The notes under the pieces were generated by a model, which saw nothing but the letters and a program-made list of their open reading frames with translations, was not told the DNA's origin and searched no databases. From the NCBI GenBank assembly GCA_016719485.1, contig JADJZB010000029.1, positions 186,001 to 250,000 of the forward strand: 64,000 nt of DNA, given 5' to 3'. A program made the position numbers and the translations under genes. The number at the start of each line of letters is the position of its first letter. The stretch's first letter is position 1. The stretch is from Holophagales bacterium (lineage in GTDB: Bacteria > Acidobacteriota > Thermoanaerobaculia > UBA5066). This document shows, piece after piece, positions 1 to 9,738 of this stretch.

Positions 1-1857
1 GAATGGCTCGACCTGCCCGAGAGGGTCGTCCTCGCGCTCCTGCGCCACGGGATCGTTCCGGGCGAGGACCGCCACCTCCTCTTCCGCGTCCCGAACCCCT
101 TCATCGAGCAGGACGAGGAGAAGATCGTCCGGATCCTCGGCTCGGTCGCCCGCGCGAACGTCCTGTTCCACCTCGCCTGCGAGAAGCTCGGGGTCACCCC
201 CGTCCAGAACGCGCTTCCCGAGATCACCGTTCCCCAGGTGAACTCGATCGCCGAGATCGGGGCCGTCATCAAGATCGGGACGCTCTACCGGGCGGCGATC
301 GCCGGGCTCTTCGAGGCGGCGGACGGGCACGCCGACGTCTTCCTCGGGAAGAAGGTCCCCGAGGCGCTCCGGGCCGCGCTCGTCGAGAAGATCTCCCGGG
401 TCCGGCTCGTTCCTCTCTGCGAGAACGTCGGCGCCCTCGCGCACCTCCCCGAGTTCCTCGAGGCGTTCTATCTCGCGCTCGAGCGGGGGCGCGGCCTCCC
501 CGGCATCCCGACGGCCGGCGTCTTCCGGACCCGCTTCGACCGCGAGGAGGCCGTCGTCCGCGTCTTCGTGGCGATGTCGGACACGGCCGAGCAGAGCGGC
601 AAGATCGCGACGGACGCGGCCTGCACGCTCGCCCTCGCCGGGCGGGAAGAGGCCGAGCGCCGCCTCGCCGCCCTCGCGAAGAAGGCCGGGGAGCCGGCGC
701 CGCGCGTCACCTTCCTGATCGGGGCCGGGCGCGCCGGGTTCCGGGGCGGGTTCGACCCGGATCACCCCGGCGTCGTCCGCCAGTTCTCGCGCGCCGACGG
801 CGTCACGATGCAGGGAATCCGTGCCGACGCCCCCGCCGAGGCCGCGCGCCTCGCCGCGGCGTTCCGCGCCGCCGTCGCCTCCGGGCCCTTCGCACCCGTC
901 GTGTCGTCCGCCGACCACGACGCGCTGATGCGGCTGCTGGAAGCGGGGGTGAAGGCGCACACCGAGACGCTCCTGCGTATCGCACCGCTCCTCTCCCCCT
1001 TCGGCGGGCTCGTCCCGCAGACGCGCGTGCGGATCCGCGCGACCGGCTCGGTGAACTACGGCCGGTCGATCCCGACCTACCCCGAGGAGTGGGGCGGCGG
1101 AACGTCCCTCCCCGACAACCGCGACCTGCGCGACGCCTGGCCCGAGGGCGTCACCCTCCCGCGCGCCATCGTCTACAACCTCGGCTGCACGACGCTCGGC
1201 CTTCCGGCCGTCACGAGCGACCTCGTCGCGCTCGACCGGCGCGCGGCGGTCCTCCTCGAGAGGCACGTCCCGGGCTACCGCGAGATCGTCGCCACCGAGC
1301 TCCCCTGCTTCGTAAGAGAGTCGGCGGCCCTCGTCTTCGGGAAGAAGCTGGCCGAAACCACGGCCCGCCGCTGCCTGCGGGCCTCGGCAGCTCTCTGGGT
1401 CGACGCGCGGACGCGCGAGGACCTCGTCCTGCCGACGTGCCTCTTCGCCATGGAGTACCTCCGCTGGCTCGCCGAGGACTCGGAGAGCTGGGACGAGACG
1501 AAGGAGCACGAGAGCCGGACGACGCGCGAGGAGGAGCTGATCCGCGAGACCTCGAGCGGCTCGTTCGCGGCGCTCTGCGCCGAGCCCCCCGGCGACCGCT
1601 GGACGGTGCTGCAGGGGCTCGTCGACGCCGAGGATGCGACCCGCCTCCTCCTCGCCCGCGAGCTGACGATCGAAGAGAAGAGGGAGTTCGTCGACCTGCG
1701 GATCGAGGGCTGGCTCCGGTCGCTCCCCGAGGCTCTCGCGCGGGAGCTGCGGCGGGAGTGGGCGCGCCTGCGGGAGCTCGGCAAGGACGACCTCGAGCTC
1801 GACACCATCGAGCGGCTCGTCGCGCTCGAGAAGCTGCGCGGGAGCCGCGGAGCGTAG
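1..1857 (+). CDS. ppcA: Archaeal-type phosphoenolpyruvate carboxylase, 5' end cut by window edge
   Basis: The reading frame is open from the first base, so the N-terminus lies outside the window; 618 codons remain. The protein resembles the archaeal-type PEP carboxylase family (PEPcase_2), which carboxylates PEP to oxaloacetate to refill the TCA cycle in the cytoplasm. The clues are the ordered blocks RVFVAMSDTAEQSGK, FLIGAGRAGFRGGF and LPRAIVYNLGCTTLGLPA, which match the family order (arginine-rich PEP/bicarbonate site region, then the Gly-rich FRGG block, then the LPRAI block). A GTG at position 238 could start a shorter ORF, but family-like sequence continues upstream of it. The C-terminal 150 residues are acidic, helical and less conserved than the rest. 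The family assignment is from motif memory, not from a search. Confidence 0.75.
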   Translation, partial: EWLDLPERVVLALLRHGIVPGEDRHLLFRVPNPFIEQDEEKIVRILGSVARANVLFHLACEKLGVTPVQNALPEITVPQVNSIAEIGAVIKIGTLYRAAIAGLFEAADGHADVFLGKKVPEALRAALVEKISRVRLVPLCENVGALAHLPEFLEAFYLALERGRGLPGIPTAGVFRTRFDREEAVVRVFVAMSDTAEQSGKIATDAACTLALAGREEAERRLAALAKKAGEPAPRVTFLIGAGRAGFRGGFDPDHPGVVRQFSRADGVTMQGIRADAPAEAARLAAAFRAAVASGPFAPVVSSADHDALMRLLEAGVKAHTETLLRIAPLLSPFGGLVPQTRVRIRATGSVNYGRSIPTYPEEWGGGTSLPDNRDLRDAWPEGVTLPRAIVYNLGCTTLGLPAVTSDLVALDRRAAVLLERHVPGYREIVATELPCFVRESAALVFGKKLAETTARRCLRASAALWVDARTREDLVLPTCLFAMEYLRWLAEDSESWDETKEHESRTTREEELIRETSSGSFAALCAEPPGDRWTVLQGLVDAEDATRLLLARELTIEEKREFVDLRIEGWLRSLPEALARELRREWARLRELGKDDLELDTIERLVALEKLRGSRGA

Positions 1858-1868
1858 GTATCCTGTTC

Positions 1869-3383
1869 GTGAAGAAGACGTTGCTGGACCGCCTCGGAGG
1901 GCTGGCGCGGTTCGCCTCGCGCCACCAGGGCGTCTTCTGGACTCTCCACAGCCTCTGGGCGCTCGGCTGGGGTATCGCGTTCCTCGCCGTCGGGGCCGCG
2001 CGACCGCAGCTCCTCCGATTCGGCCTCGTCTCGGTGGGCGTCGTCTGGCTGTCGAGCCTCGTCCTGCCCGCGGTCCTGGCCAGCCCGTGGATTCCGGAAG
2101 GAAGGGAAGGGGCAGCCCGCAAGCTCGTCCTCTGGGGTCAGAAGTACCTGCTGCAGGCGCTCGCCTTCTTCCTGATACCGCTCTACCACGGCAGCGCGAC
2201 GTACCCCTCCCGGCAGATCCTCTTCATGGTGTGCCTCGCCATTGCCGCCCTCGCGGCGACGATCGACGTCGTCTACGACGAGGTCGTCGCGCGGCACCGG
2301 CCCCTCTTCGGGGTGTTCCTCGCGTTCATCGCCTTCGCCTGCGTGAACATCACGCTCCCGATGGCCTGGCAGGTCGGCGGCGTCTGGAACCTCGCGGCAA
2401 GCGGGCTCCTCGCGACGGCGGTGTTCGTCTCTTTCGCCGCGCAGCACGAGAAGGGGCACCCTTTCCGCACGGCCCTCCGCACCGCGGGCGTGGGCCTCCT
2501 CTTCCTCGCCCTCGTCACGCTGGGTCGCCCGGCCGTACCGCCCGCCCCGCTGAAGCTCGCCACGGTCCACTTCGGCACCCGGCTCGCGGAGAACGGTCGC
2601 GACGTCGCCACGCCGCTCGCCTTCCTCCCGGCCGGCGTTCCCGTGCGCCTGATGGCCGTCGCCGCGATCCGTGCCCCTGCCGGCCTCCGGGAGGGAGTGC
2701 GGCACGTCTGGTCCGTCGACGGGACCGTCGTCCGGGAAGGCCGCCTGATCGAGATCACCGGAGGCCGGGGCCTCGGCTTCCGCTCGCGGTCCGGTGCGTC
2801 CCTCCCCGCCCTCCGCCCCGGCCAGCGCGTCCGTCTCGACGTGGAGACCGCGCACGGGCAGCTCATCGGAAGGCGCTGGGCGCCGAGCTTGGGGTCAGGT
2901 CTTGATTTTCTATTCTGGGTGAACGCGCCGCCGTCACGTCTCGGCGATCGCCGCGCGGATGTCCTCGAGCCCTTCGTCGAGCCTTTCGAGGTGCGTCCGG
3001 AACGACAGGACGCAGATCCTCAGGGCGAAGGAGCCGCCGAGGACCGTCCCCGAGATGTGGACTCGCTGCCGCGCGTTCACCCTCGCGATCAGGTCGCGGT
3101 TCAGGCGGTCAGCGCCTCCCTGTCGAGGCCCGGCTTCACGAGCCGGAACGCCACGATCGACAGCTGCGGCCCGGCGACGATCTCGACCCCCGGCATCGCC
3201 GCGAGCTCCCGCGCGGCGTGGAGCGCGAGGTCGAGCTTCTCGTCGAGGCTCGCCCGAAACGCGCCGAGGCCGTGGAGCTTGATCGGCAGCCAGACGCGCA
3301 GGCCCCGGAAGGCCCGCGAGAGCTCCGGCGAGATCTCGCAGGTGTCGACGAAGCCCGGGTCCTCCTGCATGTGCGGAAGGTAG
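1869..3383 (+). CDS. Multi-pass membrane protein with C-terminal DUF2914-like domain
   Basis: It starts at GTG 1869, eleven bases after the PEP carboxylase stop. Residues 1-240 carry about six to seven hydrophobic segments (DUF5924-like). A periplasmic or cytoplasmic beta domain follows, with HVWSVDGTVV and RLDVETAHGQLIGRRW, typical of DUF2914. Recognisable homology ends near base 2890, where a short dispersed repeat begins. The frame then runs through the repeat and antisense to the neighbouring decarboxylase until the stop at 3383. About 160 C-terminal codons are therefore probably not native: either the repeat destroyed the original stop, or a frame error moved it (another frame stops at 2905 inside the repeat). 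No function is known. Confidence 0.6.
   Translation: MKKTLLDRLGGLARFASRHQGVFWTLHSLWALGWGIAFLAVGAARPQLLRFGLVSVGVVWLSSLVLPAVLASPWIPEGREGAARKLVLWGQKYLLQALAFFLIPLYHGSATYPSRQILFMVCLAIAALAATIDVVYDEVVARHRPLFGVFLAFIAFACVNITLPMAWQVGGVWNLAASGLLATAVFVSFAAQHEKGHPFRTALRTAGVGLLFLALVTLGRPAVPPAPLKLATVHFGTRLAENGRDVATPLAFLPAGVPVRLMAVAAIRAPAGLREGVRHVWSVDGTVVREGRLIEITGGRGLGFRSRSGASLPALRPGQRVRLDVETAHGQLIGRRWAPSLGSGLDFLFWVNAPPSRLGDRRADVLEPFVEPFEVRPERQDADPQGEGAAEDRPRDVDSLPRVHPRDQVAVQAVSASLSRPGFTSRNATIDSCGPATISTPGIAASSRAAWSARSSFSSRLARNAPRPWSLIGSQTRRPRKARESSGEISQVSTKPGSSCMCGR
2891..2918 (+). repeat. Dispersed GGGGTCAGGTCT repeat, copy 1
   Basis: A 28-base element starting GGGGTCAGGTCTTGATT. It is repeated with two mismatches at 4383-4410, and its core occurs inverted at 8191-8210. 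It is relatively AT-rich in its second half and lies at the 3' end of a gene, as REP-like intergenic elements do. Confidence 0.7.
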
Positions 3384-4357
3384 TCGGCCCCCGCGGCGTG
3401 GGCGCGGCGGAGGACCGCGGCGTCGCGGACGAGGAGCGCGCCGGTGCCGTAGGGAAGGAAGAGGCCCTTGTGCGGGTCGAGAACGACGGAGTCGGCCTTC
3501 TCGATCCCGGCCAGCACGGCCCGGCCCCTTTCGGTCAGCAGGAAGAAGCCGCCGTAGGCCCCGTCGACGTGGAACCAGAGCCGCTCCCGTGCGCAGAGCC
3601 GAGCGATCGCCCCCAGGTCGTCGACCGCGCCGGTGTTCGTCGTCCCGGCGTTCCCGCAGACGAAGAACGGAGTGAAGCCGGCGGCCCGGTCGGCCTCTAT
3701 CCGCCCGGCGAGGAGGTCGAGGCGCACCCGGAACCGGTCGTCGGACGGAATCGACCGGACGTTCTCCGCCGGGAACCCCGCGAGCGAAGCGGCCTTCGAG
3801 ATCGCGTGGTGGGTCTGGTCGGAGACGTAGAGCGTCCCCTTCAGGAAGTCGGCGGGAAGCATCTCCCGCCGCGCCGCGACGACGGCCGTGAACGACGCGA
3901 GTGAGCCGCCCGTCGCGAGGTAGCCGCCGCTCCCCTCCGGGAGCCCGACGATCCCGCAGAGCCAGCGGACGACGTTCGTCTCGAGCTGGACGAGAGCCGG
4001 AGCCGCCTGCCAGACGCCGACGTAGCGATTCGTGGCGTCGGAGATCAGGTCGGCCACGGCGGAGGCGAAGACGCCCCCTCCGGGGATGTAGGCGAGATAT
4101 CCGGGCCCCGCCGTGTTGAAGCTCTTCGGGATCGCGCGGTCGAAGAGAAGGTCGAGGAGCTCCCCTGCCGGCGCCCCCGCCTCCGGAGCCTCCGGCTCAG
4201 AGAGCTCCCGGGCCAGCTCCGCGGCCCCCTCCACGTCGGCCGCCGGCTGTGACGGGAGCGAAGCCACGTGCGCGATCACCCTCTCGCCCACCGCTTCGAG
4301 GAGCGCCCTCATCTCGGGGACCGAGAGCTCCAGGGAGGAGTCGACGGCCTTCTTCAT
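2934..4357 (-). CDS. Pyridoxal-phosphate decarboxylase of the aromatic/glutamate type, frameshifted near its 3' end
   Basis: This is a group II PLP decarboxylase (aromatic-L-amino-acid, tyrosine or glutamate decarboxylase superfamily). The PLP lysine sits in VLDPHKGLFLPYGTGA, the PLP-ring and aspartate region in FHVDGAYGG, and the substrate loop in FNTAGPGYLAYIPGGG. The start is ATG 4357. The main frame stops at 3101 after LDREALTA. The next frame continues without a gap as LNRDLIARVNARQ, HISGTVLGG and LRICVLSFRTH, the normal C-terminus of this family, ending at 2934. One base is therefore missing near 3105-3120. The length after repair is about 474 residues, normal for the family. Amine-producing substrate specificity cannot be told from the sequence. 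Its 3' end converges on the upstream membrane protein gene. Confidence 0.85.
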
Positions 4358-4382
4358 GCGCCGCGACGATACCCCTCCGCCC

Positions 4383-4410
4383 GGGGTCAGGTCTTGATTC
4401 TCTATTATGG
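4383..4410 (+). repeat. Dispersed GGGGTCAGGTCT repeat, copy 2
   Basis: Second copy of the 28-base element, identical to copy 1 at 26 of 28 positions. It sits between the divergent decarboxylase and PAS genes. Its last three bases supply an ATG that could be mistaken for the PAS gene start. Confidence 0.7.
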
Positions 4411-4427
4411 ATCGGCAGACGTCAGGC

Positions 4428-4820
4428 ATGATGAAGGAACCGCGCCCGACCCTGGCGACGGGCGGAGAAAGGTACGTGATGAAAGAGGGCGCCTGGGTGA
4501 AGGAGCTGAAGGCCGCGATCACGGTCTGCGACCGCGAGGGCGTGGCCCTGGAGATGAACGACCGGGCCGCCGAGACCCACGCGACGGACGGCGGACGCGA
4601 GCTGATCGGCAAGAGCATCCTCGACTGCCACCCGGAGCGTGCGCGGGCGCTCTTCGAGGAGCTGCTGAAGACGGGCGCGCTCAACGTCTACACCATCGAA
4701 AAGGACGGCGTGAAGAAGCTCATCTACCAGGCGCCGTGGTACGAGGGCGGCGAGTACCGGGGGATCGTCGAGCTCTCGCTGCCGATTCCTTTCGAGCTGC
4801 CCCACTTCGTCCGGAGCTGA
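4428..4820 (+). CDS. Small single-domain PAS protein
   Basis: A free-standing PAS fold of about 130 residues. It shows KAAITVCDREGVALEMND (first strands), IGKSILDCHPE (helical core) and LIYQAPWYEGGEYRG (last strands), closing with a LSLPIPFELPHF tail typical of a small stand-alone PAS family. It has no output domain, so it may act as a soluble ligand or redox sensor for another protein. The ORF could begin at ATG 4407, but that codon belongs to the dispersed repeat. I chose the tandem ATGs at 4428/4431. ATG 4479, preceded by GGAGAAAGG, is an alternative. The stop is followed after one base by the next gene, so the two probably share a transcript. Confidence 0.7.
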   Translation: MMKEPRPTLATGGERYVMKEGAWVKELKAAITVCDREGVALEMNDRAAETHATDGGRELIGKSILDCHPERARALFEELLKTGALNVYTIEKDGVKKLIYQAPWYEGGEYRGIVELSLPIPFELPHFVRS

Positions 4821-4821
4821 G

Positions 4822-6703
4822 ATGGCCGAGATGTGGAAGACGACCCGCTCGATCCTGGTCGAAGCCCTGCGGGACTTCCTCCGGTCGTGGAGGCGCCTCG
4901 TCGCGGCCGACGTCGCCTGGAAGGCCGTCGCGTTCGCGTTGCTGACACCCGGGACGATCCTCCTCCTGCGGATCCACCTCTCGAGGCACTCGGACGACGT
5001 CATCGCCGACGCGGAGATCGCCAGGACCCTCCTGACGACCGTTCCGGGAATCCTCTCTCTCCTCGTCGGCGTCGCCGTCCTCTCTGCGATCACCGGCCTC
5101 GAGCTGACCGCCCTGATGGCGGTCGGCTTCGCCGGCGCCGACGGCAAGAGGCTCGGCGCGAGACAGGCCCTCTTCTTCGCCTTGTCGAACGCCCCCGCGT
5201 CCTCCGCCTGACGACGCACATGGTCGTCCGCGTCGTCGCGGGTCTCCTTCCGTTCGGCGTCGCCGGGGCCTCGTCTACCTCGCTCTCCTCCGGCCGCACG
5301 ACATCAACTACTACCTCTCCCGGCGCCCGCAGGAGTTCTGGCTGGCCGCGCTCCTCGTCGCCGCCCTCGCGTCGGTATTTCTCGCCCTTCTCGTACGGAC
5401 TGCCGCCCGCTGGACCTTCGCCCTGCCAATCGTCCTCTTCGAGGGCGTCTCCCCGTGGCGCGCCCTCGGGGAGAGCCGGCGGAGGTCGGAGGGGGACCGC
5501 GGAGTGATCTTCTCCGCACTCGGGGTGTGGGCTGCGTTCGCGGCCCTCGTCCTGGCGGCGTTCAGGTGGCTGCCGGAAGCCGCCGGCCGTTCGCTCGCGC
5601 CCCACTTCGGCGGCTCGCTGGCGGGAACCCTGACGTTCGTCTTCGTCGTCGCGACGATCACGGGCTTCCTCGCGCTCGCGGCCGGGGTCGTGAACGCAGT
5701 CCTCCTCTCCCTCGTCCTCGCCCGCCTCTACCTCGCCGTCGGCGAGCCGAAGAGCCCGCAGGCACCGGGAGAGGCCGTTTCCGTGCCGCAGGGCTCTCTC
5801 ATCCGACATCCGCGTTTCCTCGCTTCGATCGCAACCGTCTCGGTCCTCGCCGTCGCGGCCCTCGTCCTCCTCGCCGCGGCGCCCGCCCGGAAGCTCCAGG
5901 AGGTGGTCGTAATCGCGCACCGCGGATCTTCGGCGACGGCCCCTGAGAACTCGCTTGCGGCGTTCCGTCTCGCCGCCGACCAGAAGGCAGACTACGTCGA
6001 GCTCGACGTACAGGAATCGGCCGACGGCGAGGTCCTCGTCGTCCACGACAGCGACCTGATGAAGGCGGCTGGGGACCCGATGAAGATCTGGCAGTCGGAG
6101 GCCGCCCGGATCCGCGCCGTCGACATCGGCAGCCGCGTCGGAGCGCAGTTTTCCGCCGAGCGCGTCCCGACGCTCGCCGAGGCGCTCGCCGTCTGCAAAG
6201 GACGTTGCAAGGTCGTCGTCGAGCTGAAGCAGTACGGCCACGACGTGCGCCTCGAGGAGAAGGTCGTCGAGATCGTCGAGGCGGCCGGGATGGCGGACGA
6301 CTGCGTCTTCATGTCCCTCGACCACGGGATGGTCCGAAAGATGAAGGAGCTGCGCCCCGGGTGGCGGACGGGCGTCCTCGCGGCGAAGTCGCTCGGTGAC
6401 CTGACCAAGCTCGGGGCCGACTTCGTCGCCGTCGAGAAGAAGATGGTGACGCGCCTTTTCGTGCGGCACGCCCACCGCTCCGGGCAGGAGGTGTATCCCT
6501 GGACCGTGGACGACCCGGCCTGGATGTTCACCCTCATGAGCCGTGGCGTGGACGGGCTCATCACGAACCGGCCCGACCTCGCCCGGCAGGTCATCGACCG
6601 ACGCTCCGGGATGACCGAGGCCGAGCAGGTCCTCGTGGCGCTCCTCGTCCGGCTCGGCGCGCGCCCCGAGGCCCTCGCCTCCGACGAGGACCTGAGGCCG
6701 TAA
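4822..6703 (+). CDS. Glycerophosphodiester phosphodiesterase with N-terminal membrane domain, two frame breaks
   Basis: The N-terminal third holds about six TM helices of the GDPD membrane domain. The C-terminal catalytic domain (from about base 5905) carries VVIAHRGSSATAPENS, YVELDVQ and VVHDSDL, the His/Glu/Asp set of GDPDs that hydrolyse glycerophosphodiesters to glycerol-3-phosphate. The opening frame stops at 5211. The protein continues one frame over (LTTHMVVRVVAGLLPFGVAG), then in the third frame from about 5265 (GLVYLALLRPHDINYYLS) without further stops to 6703. Both breaks are equivalent to one missing base, and the total length then becomes exactly 628 codons. I read this as one gene with two indels (sequencing error or decay) rather than two genes. 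Confidence 0.8.
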
Positions 6704-6729
6704 CCGAACGACCCCGGAGGAGATCTGCC

Positions 6730-8169
6730 GTGAATCGTCCGACCGCTCTCGACGTCACCCTCGTTCTCGCCGTCACGGCAGCCTCCGCGGCCCGCGGCGC
6801 CGAGCCGCAGGCGCGCCTCGTCGCCCGGAGCGTCCTACCCGCGGCAACGGTCCGCGCCGGCTCGCCGCCCTCGGGGGCGTTCCTTTCCGCACCCGAGCGC
6901 GCGACCGCGGCCTCCAACGGCGTGCGCGGGCTGGCCGAGGGACCTTACCTCGCCACCCAACCGGTCCAGGGCTTCTCGAGCATGGTACCCGGCGAGCTCG
7001 GAACCTGGTGGGCGCTCGCCGACAACGGGTACGCCTGGCGGCCGAACTCGGCCGACTTCCAGCTCGTCTTCTACCGGGTCGATCCCCGCTGGAACGACCC
7101 GGCCGGCCCCCGGATCGAAGGGACGGTCGTCCTCCACGACCCCGACCGCCGTCTCTCCTGGACGATCGCGTGCGACCCGAAGCGGGGGACTCCACTCCCC
7201 GGCATCTCGTTCAACTCTCTCCCGCCCACACCGGCGGCATGCGGGACCGATCCGTCGACGAGAGTCTTGACGGGCTTTGACCTCGACCCGGAATCGTTCG
7301 TCCGCGCGCCCGACGGGACCTTCTGGGTGAGCGAAGAGTTCGGCCCTTTTCTCCTCCACGTCGCGGCGGACGGACGCGTCCTCGAGGCGCCGATCGAGCT
7401 TCCAGGGGTGAGGTCGCCGCAGAACCCGTTCCTTAAGATCGCAGACCGCGAGCACGCCGAGCGCCCGAACCTCGCCGCGAGCCGAGGCCCCGAGGGCCTC
7501 GCCATCAGCCCCGACGGCGGCACGCTCTACGCGCTCCTCGAGGGCGCCGTGATCGGAGACGATCCCCGCGATCTCCGGATCTACGTCTACGACGTCGCGA
7601 TGCGCGCCTTCGTGCCCGGCTTCCTTCGCGTGCGCCTCGAGATGCCGAGCCAGGCCGTGAACCTTGCGGCCCTCGTCGACGCCTCGGGCTCCCGCGTCTA
7701 CCCGGACGCCGCCGCCCCGGCCGCCGGGCCGGTCTCGATCGGCGAGCTGAAGGCGGTGAACGGACGCCAGCTCCTCATGATCGAGCGCGACAACCATGGC
7801 GACGACCTCATGGCGCCGCGGTTCAAGAAGGTCTTCCTCCTCGACCTGTCGGCGGCGGCATCCAGTGATGGGTACGTCGGGAAGACGCTCCTCGTCGACC
7901 TCCTCGCGATTCCGGATCCGTCGGGCGCCGGGAGCGACGGCGACTTCTTCCGCCTCCCGTTCTACACGATCGAGTCCGTCCACGTCGTCGACCGCCAGAC
8001 GCTCCTCGTCGCCTCCGACAACAACTTCCCCTTCTCGAACGGACGCGCGCGCAGCCGGAGCCAGGACCGTCGTGGTCCGCTCGCCGCGGACGACACCGAG
8101 ATGATCCTCGTGAGGCTCGGGACGCCGCTCGACGCGGACCCGCGCCTCTTCCCTCCCGCCGCAAGGTAG
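6730..8169 (+). CDS. Secreted esterase-like (phytase-like) domain protein
   Basis: 479 residues starting at GTG 6730, behind a GGAGGAG ribosome site. An N-terminal signal peptide ends near SAARGA. The rest matches the phytase-like esterase domain family (a six-bladed propeller). It has FSSMVPGELGTWWALADNGY near the start, DGTFWVSEEFGPFL in the middle, GPEGLAISPDGGTLY and NFPFSNGR near the end. It probably acts in the periplasm or outside the cell on a phosphate- or ester-containing substrate, though most members are uncharacterised. It follows the GDPD by 26 bases in the same direction, so a shared phosphate or lipid role is possible but unproven. Confidence 0.75.
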   Translation: MNRPTALDVTLVLAVTAASAARGAEPQARLVARSVLPAATVRAGSPPSGAFLSAPERATAASNGVRGLAEGPYLATQPVQGFSSMVPGELGTWWALADNGYAWRPNSADFQLVFYRVDPRWNDPAGPRIEGTVVLHDPDRRLSWTIACDPKRGTPLPGISFNSLPPTPAACGTDPSTRVLTGFDLDPESFVRAPDGTFWVSEEFGPFLLHVAADGRVLEAPIELPGVRSPQNPFLKIADREHAERPNLAASRGPEGLAISPDGGTLYALLEGAVIGDDPRDLRIYVYDVAMRAFVPGFLRVRLEMPSQAVNLAALVDASGSRVYPDAAAPAAGPVSIGELKAVNGRQLLMIERDNHGDDLMAPRFKKVFLLDLSAAASSDGYVGKTLLVDLLAIPDPSGAGSDGDFFRLPFYTIESVHVVDRQTLLVASDNNFPFSNGRARSRSQDRRGPLAADDTEMILVRLGTPLDADPRLFPPAAR

Positions 8170-8190
8170 CGGCCGGCGACGCGCAGAGTG

Positions 8191-8210
8191 TAGAAGGTAG
8201 ACCTGACCCC
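8191..8210 (-). repeat. Partial inverted copy of the GGGGTCAGGTCT repeat
   Basis: On the minus strand this reads GGGGTCAGGTCTACCTTCTA. The first 12 bases equal those of the copies at 2891 and 4383 and the rest diverges. It lies in the 45-base gap between the convergent phytase-like and hutH genes. Confidence 0.6.
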
Positions 8211-8214
8211 GCGC

Positions 8215-9738
8215 TCAGCCGAGCGGCCCGACCTCCCGCTCGACCTCGTCGAGAACGGCGCACGCCCGGACGAGTTCCTTCATGTTGGTGTGGTCGGTGT
8301 AGAGGGGACGGTCGACGTCGAGGTGGTCGACGACGGTTCTCACGACCCGGCGCGCGGCCGACACGCCGCGCCCTGGCGTGAACTCGCGGAAGTCGAGGGC
8401 CTGCGCCGCGGCCATCATCTCGATCCCGAGGACGCCGTATGCGTTGTCGAGGATCTGTCCGTTCTTGATGGCTGTGTTCATCCCCATCGAGACGAAGTCC
8501 TCCTGGTCGGCCGCCGCGGGGATCGACTGGATCGACGCTGGCATCGAGAGGATCCTCTGCTCGACGATGAGGGAGTCGGCCGTGTACTGGCTGAGCATCA
8601 GGCCCGAGAACATACCCGCCCCCTTCGTCAGGAAGGCGGGGAGGCCGACGGAGAGCGCCGGGTGGTTGAGCCGGTTCAGGCGCCGCTCGGAAAGGACCGA
8701 GACCATCGTCACCGCGGCGCCGATCATGTCCATCGGGAGCGAGACGGGGGTCCCCTGAAAGTTGGCTCCGGTGAGGGTCAGCCGTTCCTCGGGCAGGAAG
8801 ATCGGGTTGTCGCCGACGCCGTTGAGCTCGATCTCGATCTGGACCCGCGCGAAGGCGACCGCGTCGTGCGCCGCGCCGATCACCTGCGGCGTCGAGCGCA
8901 TCGAGTAGGCGTCCTGCACCTTGGTCTTGAGCTTGCCGGTGAGCAGGTCGCTGCCCTCGACGCACTTGAGAATCGACGCGGCGGAGCGAACCGCCCCGGC
9001 AAACCCGCGCAGCTGGTGCAGGCGGACGTCGTAGGGCTTGAAGTTCGCGAAGAGCGCCTCGAGCGACATCGCGCAGGCGATCTCGGCCTGCTTCAGCCAG
9101 CGGTCGATGTCGTAGAGGTGGATCGCGCTCATCGCCGTCAGGAGGTTCGATCCGTTGATCGTGGCGAGACCGTCGCGGGCCATGAGGCCGGGGACCTCGA
9201 TTCCCGCCTTCTCCATCGCGACCTTCCCGGGAAGGCGCTCGCCCCGGTACGTCGCCTCCCCCTCGCCGAGCAGCAGGAGCGCGACCTGCGACATCGGCGC
9301 GAGGTCGCCGCAGGCGCCGACGGAGCCCTTCTGGCAGACGACGGGCGTGACGCCCCGGTTCAGCATCTCGACGAGCGTCTGGGTGATGACGGGCCGGCAG
9401 CCGGAGTTGCCGTGCGCGTGGACGTTGATCCGCCCCGCCATCGCGCCGCGGACGTACTCCTCGGGCGCCGGGTCGCCGATGCCGGCCGCGTGGTTGTAGA
9501 TGAGGTACCGCTGGAACTCCTTGACCTGCTCGTCGGTCAGGACGACCTCGGAGAACTCCCCGATTCCCGTGTTGACGCCGTACATGATCTCGTGGGCGTC
9601 GATCTTCTCCTCGAGGACCGCGCGGCAGGCGCGGATCCTCGCGAGGGCCTCGGGGGCGAGCTCGACCTTCTCTCCGTGGCGCGCGATGCGGACGAGATCC
9701 GGGACCGTCAGCGACGTGCCGTTCAGGACGATGGCCAT
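8215..9738 (-). CDS. hutH: Histidine ammonia-lyase family protein with an Ala-Cys-Gly MIO triad
   Basis: 507 residues, the normal size for histidine ammonia-lyase, which deaminates L-histidine to urocanate using the self-made MIO cofactor. The MIO loop reads GSVGACGDLAPMS, with Cys in place of the usual Ser. The other active-site elements are present: YGVNTGIGEFS, the His of YNHAAGIG, INGSN, the QDAYSMR block, ANFQG and QEDFVSMG. The Glu before Asp-Phe corresponds to the Glu that marks histidine rather than Phe/Tyr enzymes. That supports HAL, but aromatic lyase or aminomutase activity cannot be excluded. No other hut gene is nearby. The next genes on this strand begin 118 bases upstream and look unrelated. 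Confidence 0.85.
   Translation of the reverse strand: MAIVLNGTSLTVPDLVRIARHGEKVELAPEALARIRACRAVLEEKIDAHEIMYGVNTGIGEFSEVVLTDEQVKEFQRYLIYNHAAGIGDPAPEEYVRGAMAGRINVHAHGNSGCRPVITQTLVEMLNRGVTPVVCQKGSVGACGDLAPMSQVALLLLGEGEATYRGERLPGKVAMEKAGIEVPGLMARDGLATINGSNLLTAMSAIHLYDIDRWLKQAEIACAMSLEALFANFKPYDVRLHQLRGFAGAVRSAASILKCVEGSDLLTGKLKTKVQDAYSMRSTPQVIGAAHDAVAFARVQIEIELNGVGDNPIFLPEERLTLTGANFQGTPVSLPMDMIGAAVTMVSVLSERRLNRLNHPALSVGLPAFLTKGAGMFSGLMLSQYTADSLIVEQRILSMPASIQSIPAAADQEDFVSMGMNTAIKNGQILDNAYGVLGIEMMAAAQALDFREFTPGRGVSAARRVVRTVVDHLDVDRPLYTDHTNMKELVRACAVLDEVEREVGPLG

Noticed and set aside
4407..4427. ATG 4407 as start of the PAS gene
   Set aside because: The codon is the last part of the dispersed repeat shared with 2891-2918.
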